Origin: an uncultured Alphaproteobacteria bacterium
GTDB lineage: Bacteria; Pseudomonadota; Alphaproteobacteria; RF32; CAG-239
Length of the DNA stretch: 33,712 nucleotides
Direction: 5' to 3'
Assembly: GCA_945835885.1 (NCBI GenBank)
Contig: CAMAJR010000009.1
Span: 1 to 33,712, forward strand
This document shows, piece after piece, positions 18,465 to 26,422 of this stretch. The stretch's first letter is position 1; every line of letters begins with the position of its first letter. The position numbers and the translations under genes were made by a program. The notes below the pieces were generated by a model. The model was not told the origin of the DNA and did not search any database. It saw only the letters and a list, made by a program, of their open reading frames with translations.

Positions 18465-18764
18465 ATGAAAAAGATGTTATTCAAACAGTCCGTTACGACT
18501 AAAAACAATGTTTATGATGTAACCTTTAATGTCAATGAGCACAACGAGGTGACCGTCAATGTTGAGAACAGTGCCAATCAGATGATGTGTAAAGACTTAG
18601 GTTTGGTTGACCTTTCCGGTCGCAAGACACACGTTCCGAGAACTATTCGCTACGCTTTGCAATCAAGCCCAGCTACCAAGCAACAAGAGCTGATGATTGC
18701 AAGATTCAAGCAGATTTGCACAGCTCGTTTGGCCTGGAGTATCTGTTGCTTCGCCGTTTTATAG
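18465..18764 (+). CDS. Uncharacterised 99-aa protein
   Basis: I do not recognise this protein. It starts MKKMLFKQSV, has a probable beta-rich N-terminal half (VYDVTFNVNEHNEVTVNVEN), a basic middle and a short hydrophobic, cysteine-containing C-terminus (LAWSICCFAVL). There is no Shine-Dalgarno motif; the leader is A-rich (CTAACAAAAACACTT). A good promoter lies upstream and a strong terminator 25 nt downstream, so it is an independent single-gene transcript. The clean transcription signals support a real gene. Confidence 0.7.
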   Translation: MKKMLFKQSVTTKNNVYDVTFNVNEHNEVTVNVENSANQMMCKDLGLVDLSGRKTHVPRTIRYALQSSPATKQQELMIARFKQICTARLAWSICCFAVL

Positions 18765-18786
18765 GTTGTTGACGACAATTAAAAAA

Positions 18787-18824
18787 AAACACCACAATCC
18801 TGTTACGGATTATGGTGTTTTTTT
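18787..18824 (+). terminator. Intrinsic terminator after the 99-aa gene
   Basis: CACCACAATCC and GGATTATGGTG pair with one mismatch around the 6-nt loop TGTTAC, followed by seven T's. The A-run before the stem may give it activity on both strands. Confidence 0.85.
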
Positions 18825-18849
18825 GTTTTGAAACAACGATTACCTTCTT

Positions 18850-19029
18850 TTAAAGGAACATCGCCGTCCTTAAAATAATCTCTTTTCGGATGCGGGCATC
18901 ATAGTGTTTGTCGATTACTTCATCTGCCCTGTGCATATTGGCTGCAAAAATTGCAACGGCAGACAAAAAGAACACTCCGAACAAAATGTATTCTCCGTAT
19001 TTAAACAATCCGAAGACCAAAACGCTCAT
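18850..19029 (-). CDS. Small two-helix membrane ORF without a normal start (possible pseudogene)
   Basis: A minus-strand frame ending in TAA at 18850 is open back to a stop at 19153. It reads as a small membrane protein: KDSVINNVYLFCLLLASIAI as helix 1, GEYILFGVFFLSAVAIFAA as helix 2, then a charged tail (MHRADEVIDKHYDARIRK). The only canonical start in this frame is the ATG at 19029, after helix 1 and without a ribosome site. A TTG at 19135 would encode a basic start (SKK...) in the neighbouring frame; removing one base of the seven-A run (19124-19130) would join it to the membrane frame. It may be a frameshifted gene, a sequencing indel, or a shorter real gene. Confidence 0.45.
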   Translation of the reverse strand: MSVLVFGLFKYGEYILFGVFFLSAVAIFAANMHRADEVIDKHYDARIRKEIILRTAMFL

Positions 19030-19215
19030 CGAAGATGCATACCCGACTAATGCACCGATAGCAATCGACGCAAGCAGTAAGCAAAATAAATAGACGTTAT
19101 TGATAACTGAATCTTTTATACTCTTTTTTTGACAAAAATTAAGGAATATTTTTTATTTTACAAATCAAAATTCTTTGTTTAAGATGGCAACGATATTAAA
19201 TAACGAGAATGATTA

Positions 19216-20151
19216 ATGGCTTATCCTGAATATTATGACATACTCGGCGTTAAAACCGATGCTTCGCCGGACGAAATTAAAAAATCTTATATTCATCTGG
19301 TAAAAAAATATCATCCTGACACACATCAAGGTGATATAGAGTCTGAAAACAAGCTCAAACGCATCAATGAGGCCTATGATGTTCTGAAAGACCTTGCCAA
19401 ACGTGCCGAATATGACTACTTTGGTGTTAACGGACAAGAAGAAATACCGCCCGAAGAAGAACAGACGGCCGGATATCCGCAACCCTATACACCGCCCCAA
19501 ACATCGCACACATATTCCGCCTCCGTCAAGCCGTCAAAAATCCGTGTCGGATTGCGTTTTGTTATAGGAAAATTGTTTTGGCTCTCATTTTTGGCATTGT
19601 ATATTATTTTTTTGCACACGCATCGTGATACGAAAGACCCGAACAATGTGTTTAAGATGTTTTTAAACAGTTCACAAGCGATTGTCCAACAAACCAAACA
19701 ATTTGCGCAATCAGGAGGAGCATCTTTATTTAACTCACCGACTTTGAAACAGTTTATTATCAATACCCTGTTTAACGCCGTGCGCCAAAACAATATCCGT
19801 GCTGTTAGTTTTTGGCTCTCCGTTTTGCCGTCGCGTTCGGTATTTTTTTATGTTAATGCAACAGACAAACAAAATTACGGACGCACTCTTTTAATGGAAG
19901 CGCAAAGTCCTGAAATTATCGCCGTATTGTTAGATGCCGGTGCTATTGCCGACCGCGTCGACACTACGGGAGAAACAGCGTTGACATTAGCAATCAGACG
20001 CCACGATGCGACCGGCGTTGAATTGATGTTACAAGCCGACCCGAGCATTGCGGATTATGTATTACCTAACGGGATGACTCCGATGGATTTGGCACTCAAA
20101 AACAATGATACCATCATTATGACGCTTTTACAACAACGCCTCCGCCAATAA
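19216..20151 (+). CDS. J-domain, transmembrane and ankyrin-repeat fusion protein
   Basis: The 311-aa protein has three parts. Residues 1-70 are a J domain (YYDILGVKTDASPDEIKKSY, the HPD motif at 33-35, and NEAYDVLKDLAKRAEYD). A Pro-rich linker leads to a transmembrane helix at about 112-133 (VGLRFVIGKLFWLSFLALYI). From about 215 to 311 are ankyrin-like repeats (GRTLLMEAQSPEIIAVLLDAGA, GETALTLAIRRHD, GMTPMDLALKNND). J domains stimulate the ATPase of Hsp70 (DnaK), so this protein probably brings DnaK to the membrane. The zinc and substrate-binding domains of true DnaJ are absent. The ribosome site is weak (GAGA). A TTGACA at 19129 has only a poor -10. The 3' end meets lolA, 18 nt away. Confidence 0.88.
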   Translation: MAYPEYYDILGVKTDASPDEIKKSYIHLVKKYHPDTHQGDIESENKLKRINEAYDVLKDLAKRAEYDYFGVNGQEEIPPEEEQTAGYPQPYTPPQTSHTYSASVKPSKIRVGLRFVIGKLFWLSFLALYIIFLHTHRDTKDPNNVFKMFLNSSQAIVQQTKQFAQSGGASLFNSPTLKQFIINTLFNAVRQNNIRAVSFWLSVLPSRSVFFYVNATDKQNYGRTLLMEAQSPEIIAVLLDAGAIADRVDTTGETALTLAIRRHDATGVELMLQADPSIADYVLPNGMTPMDLALKNNDTIIMTLLQQRLRQ

Positions 20152-20169
20152 ACAGGCACAGATATATTA

Positions 20170-20781
20170 TTATTTACGTTGTGTTTTTGATTTGCTTTTG
20201 CCGGAATTTTTATCAAATTTGAACATTTCGTTGCCAATCGGCGTATCTTCTTCTATATCAAACAACGAAACCGTAATTTCGATATTTTGCGGATCAATCA
20301 CTTTCCATTGTTTGAGGCGAAACGGCTCTTGGTCAAAAATCAACGTAATCGGCTTAACGCTCGGTGTTTTCGGCGTTTCTACCGTAACAGCCACCTGCCC
20401 GCTGTCTTTGTAAAAATCAACGACTTTCAAATCTCCGCTGTCAAAACTGATTTTTTTGGTTAAAATCATCGTTGCCGGAATATCTTTGTAATCAATGTTG
20501 GTAATTTGATCAAGCTCTTTATCATTGTAGATGATATAGTCACCGTTACCAACAATCAAAAGCGGCTCCGGTGCGGTATATTCCATACGGATTTTGCTCG
20601 GTTTTGATATATATATTTTTCCTTCGGCCGTACCGCCATTGCTTGCCATTTGCACGAATCCGGCCTTTAGTGATGACAAGTTATTCAAATAATTTTCGAT
20701 TTTGGTTAAATCCGCTTTATCGGCGTTTGCTGCAGAGCAAAACAAAAATGTTACGGCTAATACTGACAAAAACTTTTTCAT
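20170..20781 (-). CDS. lolA: Outer-membrane lipoprotein carrier protein LolA
   Basis: LolA is the periplasmic chaperone that takes lipoproteins from the LolCDE exporter to the outer membrane. The 203-aa product has a signal peptide (MKKFLSVLAVTFLFCSAANA). The family pattern follows: an early helix (IENYLNNLSSLKAGFVQ), then GTAEGKIYISKPSKIRMEY, then PEPLLIVGNGDYIIYND, and a beta-rich second half with the LKQWKVIDPQ strand. AAAGGA lies 7 nt before the ATG. It is the last gene of a minus-strand run, 16 nt after the nitroreductase gene. Two predicted lipoproteins in the window could be its cargo. Confidence 0.9.
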   Translation of the reverse strand: MKKFLSVLAVTFLFCSAANADKADLTKIENYLNNLSSLKAGFVQMASNGGTAEGKIYISKPSKIRMEYTAPEPLLIVGNGDYIIYNDKELDQITNIDYKDIPATMILTKKISFDSGDLKVVDFYKDSGQVAVTVETPKTPSVKPITLIFDQEPFRLKQWKVIDPQNIEITVSLFDIEEDTPIGNEMFKFDKNSGKSKSKTQRK

Positions 20782-20797
20782 TTTACGTTCCTTTATT

Positions 20798-21334
20798 TTA
20801 CCATTTTTCCCAATGAACTTTTTGTGCCTGATAGCGGTCGGTTACCGTTGCGCTCGGCACGGCCGGCACCCCTATCGGAATAATCGCAACCGGTCTGATA
20901 TTTTCCGGTAAATCAAACATTTTACGCAATCCGTCGATTACCGAAGGCATCGGCGCCGCCCCGCAAAAACACGCGCCATACCCTAAATCGTGCGCTGCCA
21001 GCAATATGCCGAAAGCGGCTAAAGTGCCATCAATATCGGCGTAGCTCCATTTTTCCGTTTCTTTTTCACGATGAAACGAAACATCGGTATCGGCACAGAC
21101 CAAAACAACACAAGATGCCTCTTTGGCAAAAGCCGTCCACGGTTGAACACTCCGTAACGCCGCAATTTTTTCGGCATTCTCGATAATCATAAAGTGCCAC
21201 GGCTGATAGTTATGTGCCGACGGTGCATAAGAAGCTGCTTCCAAAATTTTTTCAATGTCAGAATGCGGTATTTTTTTTGTCGCATCAAAGCGACGCACCG
21301 AACGACGTGTTTTAAGTCCTTCTAAAATATCCAT
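20798..21334 (-). CDS. Nitroreductase-family flavoprotein
   Basis: The 178-aa protein has the family start (GLKTRRSVRRFD), with the Arg residues that contact FMN phosphate. EAASYAPSAHNYQPWHFMII follows, a hallmark of nitroreductases, and the later GACFCGAAP and VAIIPIGVPA segments also fit. Such enzymes use FMN and NAD(P)H to reduce quinones, nitro compounds or other substrates; the physiological substrate is unknown. GAGGAGAGG is the ribosome site. The gene sits 12 nt after the 199-aa gene and 16 nt before lolA, so the three are probably co-transcribed. Confidence 0.88.
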   Translation of the reverse strand: MDILEGLKTRRSVRRFDATKKIPHSDIEKILEAASYAPSAHNYQPWHFMIIENAEKIAALRSVQPWTAFAKEASCVVLVCADTDVSFHREKETEKWSYADIDGTLAAFGILLAAHDLGYGACFCGAAPMPSVIDGLRKMFDLPENIRPVAIIPIGVPAVPSATVTDRYQAQKVHWEKW

Positions 21335-21346
21335 ATTCCTCTCCTC

Positions 21347-21946
21347 TTAATTAATCGTTCGCCTGAGCGAATCAATATGCGGCAACGCATAGTTTTCAAT
21401 AATAAATGCCAATGATTTGGCAACCGTTTTATCGCATTCGTTGACGGCATCAAGAACATTCTGCCGATTTTGTGCCGTTGCTGCGGTTTTAGCGACGGAT
21501 TGATAAAGCAAGGCCATACGACTCAGAGAATCGACAACTTCTGCAATATATGCCGGAATTTTCAAATTTTCTTCCCCGCCGAAAAAGCCCTCGACAAAGC
21601 CGAGTTCGACTTGTTCAAACCGTTTTTGGCAGATGCTTTGTATGTCGTCATCTTCGCTCAGAGCCGAAAGTTTCAACCGATTTTCTTCAACTTCTTGAAA
21701 CATTTCATCCCATAATCCCATAAAAAACTTAAAAAATAAGTCCGCTTCATTTTTTGTTTCAAGACGCGGTTCTTTACCTTCCGGCCACAATGACGAAATC
21801 ACGTCAGTCGGGCGTAATTGAGTATTCGGGCTGCATATTGCACCGGCAAAACGCAATTTTATAACTTCAAGCGGTGCCGAGCACGCATAATGTTCCAAAA
21901 ATTTCTTAAATTTATCATCACCTATATATTTATTTTCGCTTTTCAT
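21347..21946 (-). CDS. Uncharacterised 199-aa soluble protein
   Basis: I do not recognise the family. The protein lacks a signal peptide or membrane segment and looks mostly helical and acidic, with FFKFFMGLWDEMFQEVEENR in the middle and QVELGFVEGFFGG near residue 120. These two segments loosely recall the UPF0149 (YecA/YgfB) pattern, but this is weak. It is the first gene of the run leading to the nitroreductase and lolA, and is divergent from the lipoprotein/argS operon about 40-60 nt away. Its ribosome site is weak. Confidence 0.75.
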   Translation of the reverse strand: MKSENKYIGDDKFKKFLEHYACSAPLEVIKLRFAGAICSPNTQLRPTDVISSLWPEGKEPRLETKNEADLFFKFFMGLWDEMFQEVEENRLKLSALSEDDDIQSICQKRFEQVELGFVEGFFGGEENLKIPAYIAEVVDSLSRMALLYQSVAKTAATAQNRQNVLDAVNECDKTVAKSLAFIIENYALPHIDSLRRTIN

Positions 21947-22003
21947 TTTAAAAATCTTCGTTTATAATGTTCCACTGACAGTAATTTAATGGAGTTTTTT
22001 AAA

Positions 22004-22450
22004 TTGTCCAGTCTAAAAATTTATATTACAAGTATGTTAATGTTTTTTTTATGCGGTTGCAGTTTGTTCAAGCCGTATATTGACCGACGACGGAATCCGG
22101 GAGTTTCCGATGTAACACGTTTGTATACGGGACCGTCAAAACCGCAGATGCCCGTCATTTGCTATAATCCGCTTTTGACCGATGAGGCCGAATTGCAAAA
22201 AATGGCCGATGAGGAATGTATTAAAAACGAAACGGGTGATCACGCCGTCTTTTCACAAACAACATATTTGACCGGAAAATTGTTGTTGCCAAACCACGCT
22301 TATTATTTTTGCGTCAGAGGCAATGAACAAATCCCGACGGACGTGCAGGAACAAGCAATTCGTAACACCGAGAATGAAATGAATAATCGAGCCAAAGAGG
22401 AAGAAGAAAAATTAGAGGAAGAGGACGATGAATTTACTATTAGAGAATAA
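22004..22450 (+). CDS. Small predicted lipoprotein, first gene of the argS operon
   Basis: The N-terminus is a lipoprotein signal (SSLKIYITSMLMFFLCGC) ending in a lipobox-like L-C-G-C. The mature part has paired cysteines (VICYN, EECIKN, YYFCVRG) and ends in a strongly acidic helical tail (KEEEEKLEEEDDE). I chose a TTG start at 22004 because GGAG lies 9 nt before it and the result is a normal-length signal peptide. The ATG at 21989 used in the track has no ribosome site and adds only five residues; it stays possible. The gene overlaps argS by 23 nt, so translation of the two is probably coupled. Function is unknown. Confidence 0.78.
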   Translation: MSSLKIYITSMLMFFLCGCSLFKPYIDRRRNPGVSDVTRLYTGPSKPQMPVICYNPLLTDEAELQKMADEECIKNETGDHAVFSQTTYLTGKLLLPNHAYYFCVRGNEQIPTDVQEQAIRNTENEMNNRAKEEEEKLEEEDDEFTIRE

Positions 22451-24176
22451 AATCAATCACACATTAAGCCAAATTTTCACGCAACTGGGCTTAGATGACA
22501 AATATGCGTTTGTAAAAGTTTCGGACAGACCGGACTTAAGCGATTTTCAATGCAACGGTGCCTTGGCTCTCGCCAAAGTCGCGCACAAAAATCCGCGCGA
22601 AATAGCCGCAATGATTGCCGCCGAATTGCAAAAATGTGATTTTTGCGAATCGGTATCGGTGGACGGACCGGGGTTCATCAATCTTAAGCTGAAAAATGAA
22701 GTTATTGCGCAAAATGCCGATAAAATGACTGATGACGAACGCTTAGGTTGCGGTATGGTTGAAAATCCGCATAAAGTTATTTTGGATTACGGCGGTCCGA
22801 ATGTGGCAAAAACTATGCACGTCGGGCATTTGCGCTCCGGTGTTATCGGCGAATCGGTCAGACGAATCGAAAAGTTTATCGGCAACGACGTTATCGGCGA
22901 TGTGCATTTGGGTGATTGGGGCACACCGATGGGACAGATTCTCTCGGAGATTATACATCAAGACGGCAATTTGGATAAGGTCACAAGCTATGATATTGCA
23001 CAAATTACCGATTTTTACAAAAAAGCCAATATTCGTTGCAAAGAAGACGAAGCGGCGCGCGAAAATGCGCGGATTATTACCGCAAAACTGCAAGACGGTA
23101 ATGAAGAATATCGCAAAGCTTGGCAATATTTACGCAGCGAATCGGTGAAAGCGGTAAAAGAAAATTATGCGCAACTTGATGTCAACTTCGATTTGTGGTG
23201 GGGCGAAAGCGATGCGCACCAAGCTTGTCAGGAAATCGTTAAAATTGCCCGTGAAAAAGGTATTTCCGAACGCGATAACGGCGCAGAAATTATTCGTTTG
23301 GAAGAAAGTAATAAACCGAAACCGCCGATTATTATGGTTAAATCCGACGGTGCTTTCGGATATCAGCTTACCGATATTGCCACGATTAAAATGCGAGTGG
23401 ACGACTTAAACGCGCAAGAAATCGTTTATTTTACAGACAGCCGGCAAACTCTGCATTTTGAACAAGTATTTGAGGCAACGCAAAAACTCGGTATTGCGCC
23501 TGATGTTGAGCTGCAACACATTGTGTTCGGCACAGTCAACGGTGCTGACGGCAAGCCGTTCAAAACCCGTGACGGCGGTGTGATGGACTTAAAAACACTG
23601 ATTGATATGTCTAAAGAAAAGGTGCGGCAATCGTTGCCTAAACCAAACGAAGTCGAAGGTTACGGTGAAGCGGAAATCGAAAAGCTGACACAGCAAATCG
23701 CCATTGCCGCCATAAAATTCCAAGACCTGAAAAACACAATTGCTTCCGGTTATGTGTTTGAACTTGATGATTTTGCCAAATTTGAAGGTAAAACCGGCCC
23801 GTATATTCAATATGCGATTGCCCGTATCAATTCGATGTTACGCAAAGCGCAGGCAAATGGTGCAACATACGCCGACATTGTTTTACAAGCGCCGGAAGAA
23901 CGTGCGTTGGCTCTTAAATTGGCACAGGTGCATAATGTCGTAATGCGGGCGCACACGGATAAAGAGCCGAGCATTATTGCCGAATATACGCATAATCTTG
24001 CGCAAACGTTCAGCACATTTTACAACGCTTGTCCGGTGATGAACGCCGAAACGCCGCAATTAGTCGGTTCGCGTCTAAAATTATCCAAACTGACGCGCGA
24101 TGTGCTTAAATTGATGCTGGACCTTTTAGGTATTGAGGCACCGGAAGTTATGCTGAAAGCCGAAAATAAAGAATAA
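22428..24176 (+). CDS. argS: Arginyl-tRNA synthetase
   Basis: ArgS charges tRNA-Arg with arginine using ATP, in the cytoplasm. The 582-aa length fits class I ArgRS. The N-terminal Add1-like domain includes the SDFQCNGALALAK segment. The class I HIGH motif appears as HVGH at about residue 130, followed by GDWGTPMG near 165. The KMSKS position is replaced by FKTRDGG near 378, as is usual in many ArgRS enzymes. The C-terminal helical anticodon domain ends with LLDLLGIEAPEVM, a typical ArgRS ending. Its ATG overlaps the preceding lipoprotein gene, and GAGGAAGAGG within that gene is its ribosome site. Confidence 0.97.
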   Translation: MNLLLENKINHTLSQIFTQLGLDDKYAFVKVSDRPDLSDFQCNGALALAKVAHKNPREIAAMIAAELQKCDFCESVSVDGPGFINLKLKNEVIAQNADKMTDDERLGCGMVENPHKVILDYGGPNVAKTMHVGHLRSGVIGESVRRIEKFIGNDVIGDVHLGDWGTPMGQILSEIIHQDGNLDKVTSYDIAQITDFYKKANIRCKEDEAARENARIITAKLQDGNEEYRKAWQYLRSESVKAVKENYAQLDVNFDLWWGESDAHQACQEIVKIAREKGISERDNGAEIIRLEESNKPKPPIIMVKSDGAFGYQLTDIATIKMRVDDLNAQEIVYFTDSRQTLHFEQVFEATQKLGIAPDVELQHIVFGTVNGADGKPFKTRDGGVMDLKTLIDMSKEKVRQSLPKPNEVEGYGEAEIEKLTQQIAIAAIKFQDLKNTIASGYVFELDDFAKFEGKTGPYIQYAIARINSMLRKAQANGATYADIVLQAPEERALALKLAQVHNVVMRAHTDKEPSIIAEYTHNLAQTFSTFYNACPVMNAETPQLVGSRLKLSKLTRDVLKLMLDLLGIEAPEVMLKAENKE

Positions 24177-24200
24177 ATCCAAAAGAAAAGGAGAATAAAA

Positions 24201-25532
24201 ATGGTGCAGATGACAATGAAAAATCCTGCCGCTAAAATATCGCCGAAACCGGCACACGATGAAAATTATTGGTTTATGGTGCTGCTGTATTTTGCTTCAT
24301 TTTTGGTCGGTTTAGGCATTATCGCAATGATTGCCGCAAATTGGCAACAAATTCCGAACAACATCAAACTGCTCGGCGCATTGGCGGCAATGGCGCTCAA
24401 TGCCGGCGTTTTGGGTTGGACGGTCAAAAATGATAAAAATGTTTTAAAGCAAGTTGTGGCTTGTGTGTTTGCATTTTTGATTATGGCGGTCATCGGGCTT
24501 ATCGGGCAAATTTATCATTTGTCGGCAAACATCGAAAACGCCCTGCTCTTATGGAGTTTGTGCAGTTGGCCGCTGTTGTTGGTCGCTCCGCGTTTGCTGT
24601 GGTTGTGGCTACCGCTTTTTTACGGCGGCGTGCGTTATTTTAGTGTCGGCTTTTTTGAAGATTTTTCTTTATTTTCTGCCGATTTTATATTTCGTAGACC
24701 GAAGTTTGAAGCACAAGACTGCGAATTTGTAACAAATATATTGCGCACATTAAGCTGTTTGGGGCTGTTTGTTGTGTATGAAATATGGCACTTAAAAGGT
24801 AATCCGCAAAACAAGACAATTAGTCGTCCGTTGTTTGTTTATAGCGGTTTAATGATGTATTTTCTGTTTATCGATATGGTCAGAATTGCTCGCGCCGTTG
24901 CCTTTTCGGTCAATGCCGACCCATCGCTGACGCCGCATTTGGCTCTTTCGCTTTTCGGCTCACACATTGCGCCGTGTTTGGTTATCGGTGCCGCTCTCTA
25001 TTTTTTGAACAAACATTATAAGCGCACCAGCTTTATGCCGATATTCTTGGGCGCAACTCTGATTGAATTTTTCTGGGTTTATATGATGGTGCGTGCCGGT
25101 ATGAACGACGCTTCATCATACAAAATGATGTTCAGTAATTTCTCTTACGAACTTGTTTCGCCGATTGTGTTTTTGTGGATTGTTATGCGCTACACAATTT
25201 TTCATAAAACCGCAGCGATATGGCGTCATTTGTCGTGTATAGCCATTATTATGTGGTTTTTTATCGTGTTTGGTGAAAATTTGCATTATGTTATTCCGTC
25301 TCTTGTTTTGTGCGCTTTGGCCGCGTGGTTGGCATACAGAGCAAACAGTCGGCGTTGGTTTAATGTCGCCGTAATAGCCGCCGTTTTGCGCATTTTGGTG
25401 TATTACTCCGATGTCAGTGATTTGATGCACGCCGGCCTTTATCTGATCGGTTCGGGGGTTGTGATTATTGCCGTTATTCTGTTGCTGATGAAATACGGTC
25501 ACTTGCTATGGGAGAAAAAAGATGAAAAATAA
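24201..25532 (+). CDS. DUF2157-family polytopic membrane protein
   Basis: The 443-aa protein starts after AGGAG with 8-nt spacing. After a short polar N-terminus it has the DUF2157 pattern (FLVGLGIIAMIAANWQQIP, then NNIKLLGALAAMALNAG), and the rest alternates hydrophobic helices, about 12 in all, ending with a basic tail. The family is known only as inner-membrane proteins of unknown function. It is commonly followed by a GDYXXLXY-domain protein, as here, where the next gene overlaps by 11 nt. It lies 24 nt after argS, so it is probably in the same operon. The length suggests a DUF4401-like second half may be fused, but I cannot confirm this. Confidence 0.85.
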   Translation: MVQMTMKNPAAKISPKPAHDENYWFMVLLYFASFLVGLGIIAMIAANWQQIPNNIKLLGALAAMALNAGVLGWTVKNDKNVLKQVVACVFAFLIMAVIGLIGQIYHLSANIENALLLWSLCSWPLLLVAPRLLWLWLPLFYGGVRYFSVGFFEDFSLFSADFIFRRPKFEAQDCEFVTNILRTLSCLGLFVVYEIWHLKGNPQNKTISRPLFVYSGLMMYFLFIDMVRIARAVAFSVNADPSLTPHLALSLFGSHIAPCLVIGAALYFLNKHYKRTSFMPIFLGATLIEFFWVYMMVRAGMNDASSYKMMFSNFSYELVSPIVFLWIVMRYTIFHKTAAIWRHLSCIAIIMWFFIVFGENLHYVIPSLVLCALAAWLAYRANSRRWFNVAVIAAVLRILVYYSDVSDLMHAGLYLIGSGVVIIAVILLLMKYGHLLWEKKDEK

Positions 25533-25920
25533 TTTTGTTTTGACTTTGCTTTTTTTGCCGGTATTGGTTTTAGGCGGGGCAATGGCTTATTATGACTACG
25601 CCACACATTTTTCGCGGGTGGAAGTCGTGGTCGAGGGCTATGACCCGAAAGACTTTTTCTCCGGCTATTTTATGGAATTGCAGCCGAATTGGGATAAAAC
25701 CGATTGCACTCAATTTACCGAACAAAAATGTCCGACAAAAGCGTTTTTGCCGCATTACAGATATTACATCAATCGCGAACAGTCAGACAAATTGACGGCG
25801 GCCGTCAATGCCGGTGTCGTCAAATTAGTGTTTTCGTATGCCGACGGTCGCACGCCGTATATCGTCGATTTGCTTGTAGATGGCAAATCGTATTTGGATT
25901 TTGTGACAGCAGAAAAATAA
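25522..25920 (+). CDS. GDYXXLXY-like membrane-anchored protein, DUF2157 partner
   Basis: The 132-aa protein has an N-terminal hydrophobic helix (FVLTLLFLPVLVLGGAMAYY) and then a small periplasmic domain. The segment GYDPKDFFSGYFMELQPNW aligns by position with the G-xDPRD-xx-GDYxxLxY signature of the GDYXXLXY family, but the core is degenerate (GYFMELQP in place of GDYxxLxY). It overlaps the DUF2157 gene by 11 nt and is followed by a terminator, so it is the last gene of the lipoprotein-argS-DUF2157 operon. Two cysteines (TDCTQF, QKCPTK) may form a disulphide. No function is known. Confidence 0.8.
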   Translation: MKNNFVLTLLFLPVLVLGGAMAYYDYATHFSRVEVVVEGYDPKDFFSGYFMELQPNWDKTDCTQFTEQKCPTKAFLPHYRYYINREQSDKLTAAVNAGVVKLVFSYADGRTPYIVDLLVDGKSYLDFVTAEK

Positions 25921-25970
25921 AATTTGCATTAAAAAAGGTCATAAACAGTCTATTCTTTTGTTTTTTACAG

Positions 25971-26003
25971 CGCGTCCGAATATTTTTCGGGCGTGTTTTT
26001 TTT
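25971..26003 (+). terminator. Intrinsic terminator of the argS operon
   Basis: CGCGTCCGA and TCGGGCGTG pair over 9 positions with two G-U wobbles around an 8-nt loop, followed by eight T's. It is placed 50 nt after the last gene of the operon. Confidence 0.75.
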
Positions 26004-26022
26004 AAGATTTTACACAAAAAAC

Positions 26023-26051
26023 TGGACAAATTATTTTGTGTATGCTAATCT
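26023..26051 (+). promoter_or_regulatory. Promoter of the Tyr/Pro/Arg-rich lipoprotein gene
   Basis: TGGACA and TAATCT are separated by 17 nt, with an extended -10 TG (TGC before TAATCT). It starts just after the preceding terminator and lies about 58 nt before the ATG. Confidence 0.55.
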
Positions 26052-26108
26052 TAATACATCTCTTGAGTTATTAGAAAATTATTGTTTTACTTTCAAAATC
26101 CATAGATT

Positions 26109-26411
26109 ATGAAAAAGATGGTTTTGATTTGCACGGTAATAACAGCGTTGTTACTGTGCAGTTGCGGTTCTGCCGAAATGTATGTTGCCACACCGGCACC
26201 GAGAGTCGGTCCCGTTGTTGTTGCTTCTACTCCGGTAACGTCTGCGGTTGGTGTTGTTACGCCCGTCGGCACGATTGTGTATTCAACGCCGCGCACATAC
26301 GTCACCTATCCTTACGGATATTATTCCTCGGGATATTACTATGTTGCGCCGACGTATCGCCGTCGTTTGCCGCCTCCGCCACCCCCGCGCAAGCGTCATC
26401 GCCGCTATTGA
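26109..26411 (+). CDS. Small lipoprotein with Tyr/Pro/Arg-rich tail
   Basis: The 100-aa product has a lipoprotein signal (MKKMVLICTVITALLLCSC) with the modified Cys at 19. The mature part is low-complexity: a Val/Pro/Thr-rich section, a tyrosine-rich section (YGYYSSGYYYVAPTY) and a final basic proline tract (RRRLPPPPPPRKRHRRY). It lacks recognisable domains. Basic and aromatic tails of this kind could bind peptidoglycan, LPS or nucleic acid, but that is inference. It has its own extended -10 promoter, no Shine-Dalgarno, and a shared terminator, so it is a single-gene unit convergent with the XRE-like gene. Confidence 0.75.
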   Translation: MKKMVLICTVITALLLCSCGSAEMYVATPAPRVGPVVVASTPVTSAVGVVTPVGTIVYSTPRTYVTYPYGYYSSGYYYVAPTYRRRLPPPPPPRKRHRRY

Positions 26412-26422
26412 GTTTATGTTTC

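Noticed and set aside
18908-19093. Plus-strand 61-aa ORF in the gap before the J-domain gene
   Set aside because: The opposite strand gives a far more protein-like sequence with two membrane helices, and the plus ORF has no ribosome site.
19129-19157. TTGACA at 19129 as promoter of the J-domain gene
   Set aside because: The matching -10 (TTTATT) is poor and the site overlaps the head of the small membrane ORF, so I mention it only in the gene entry.
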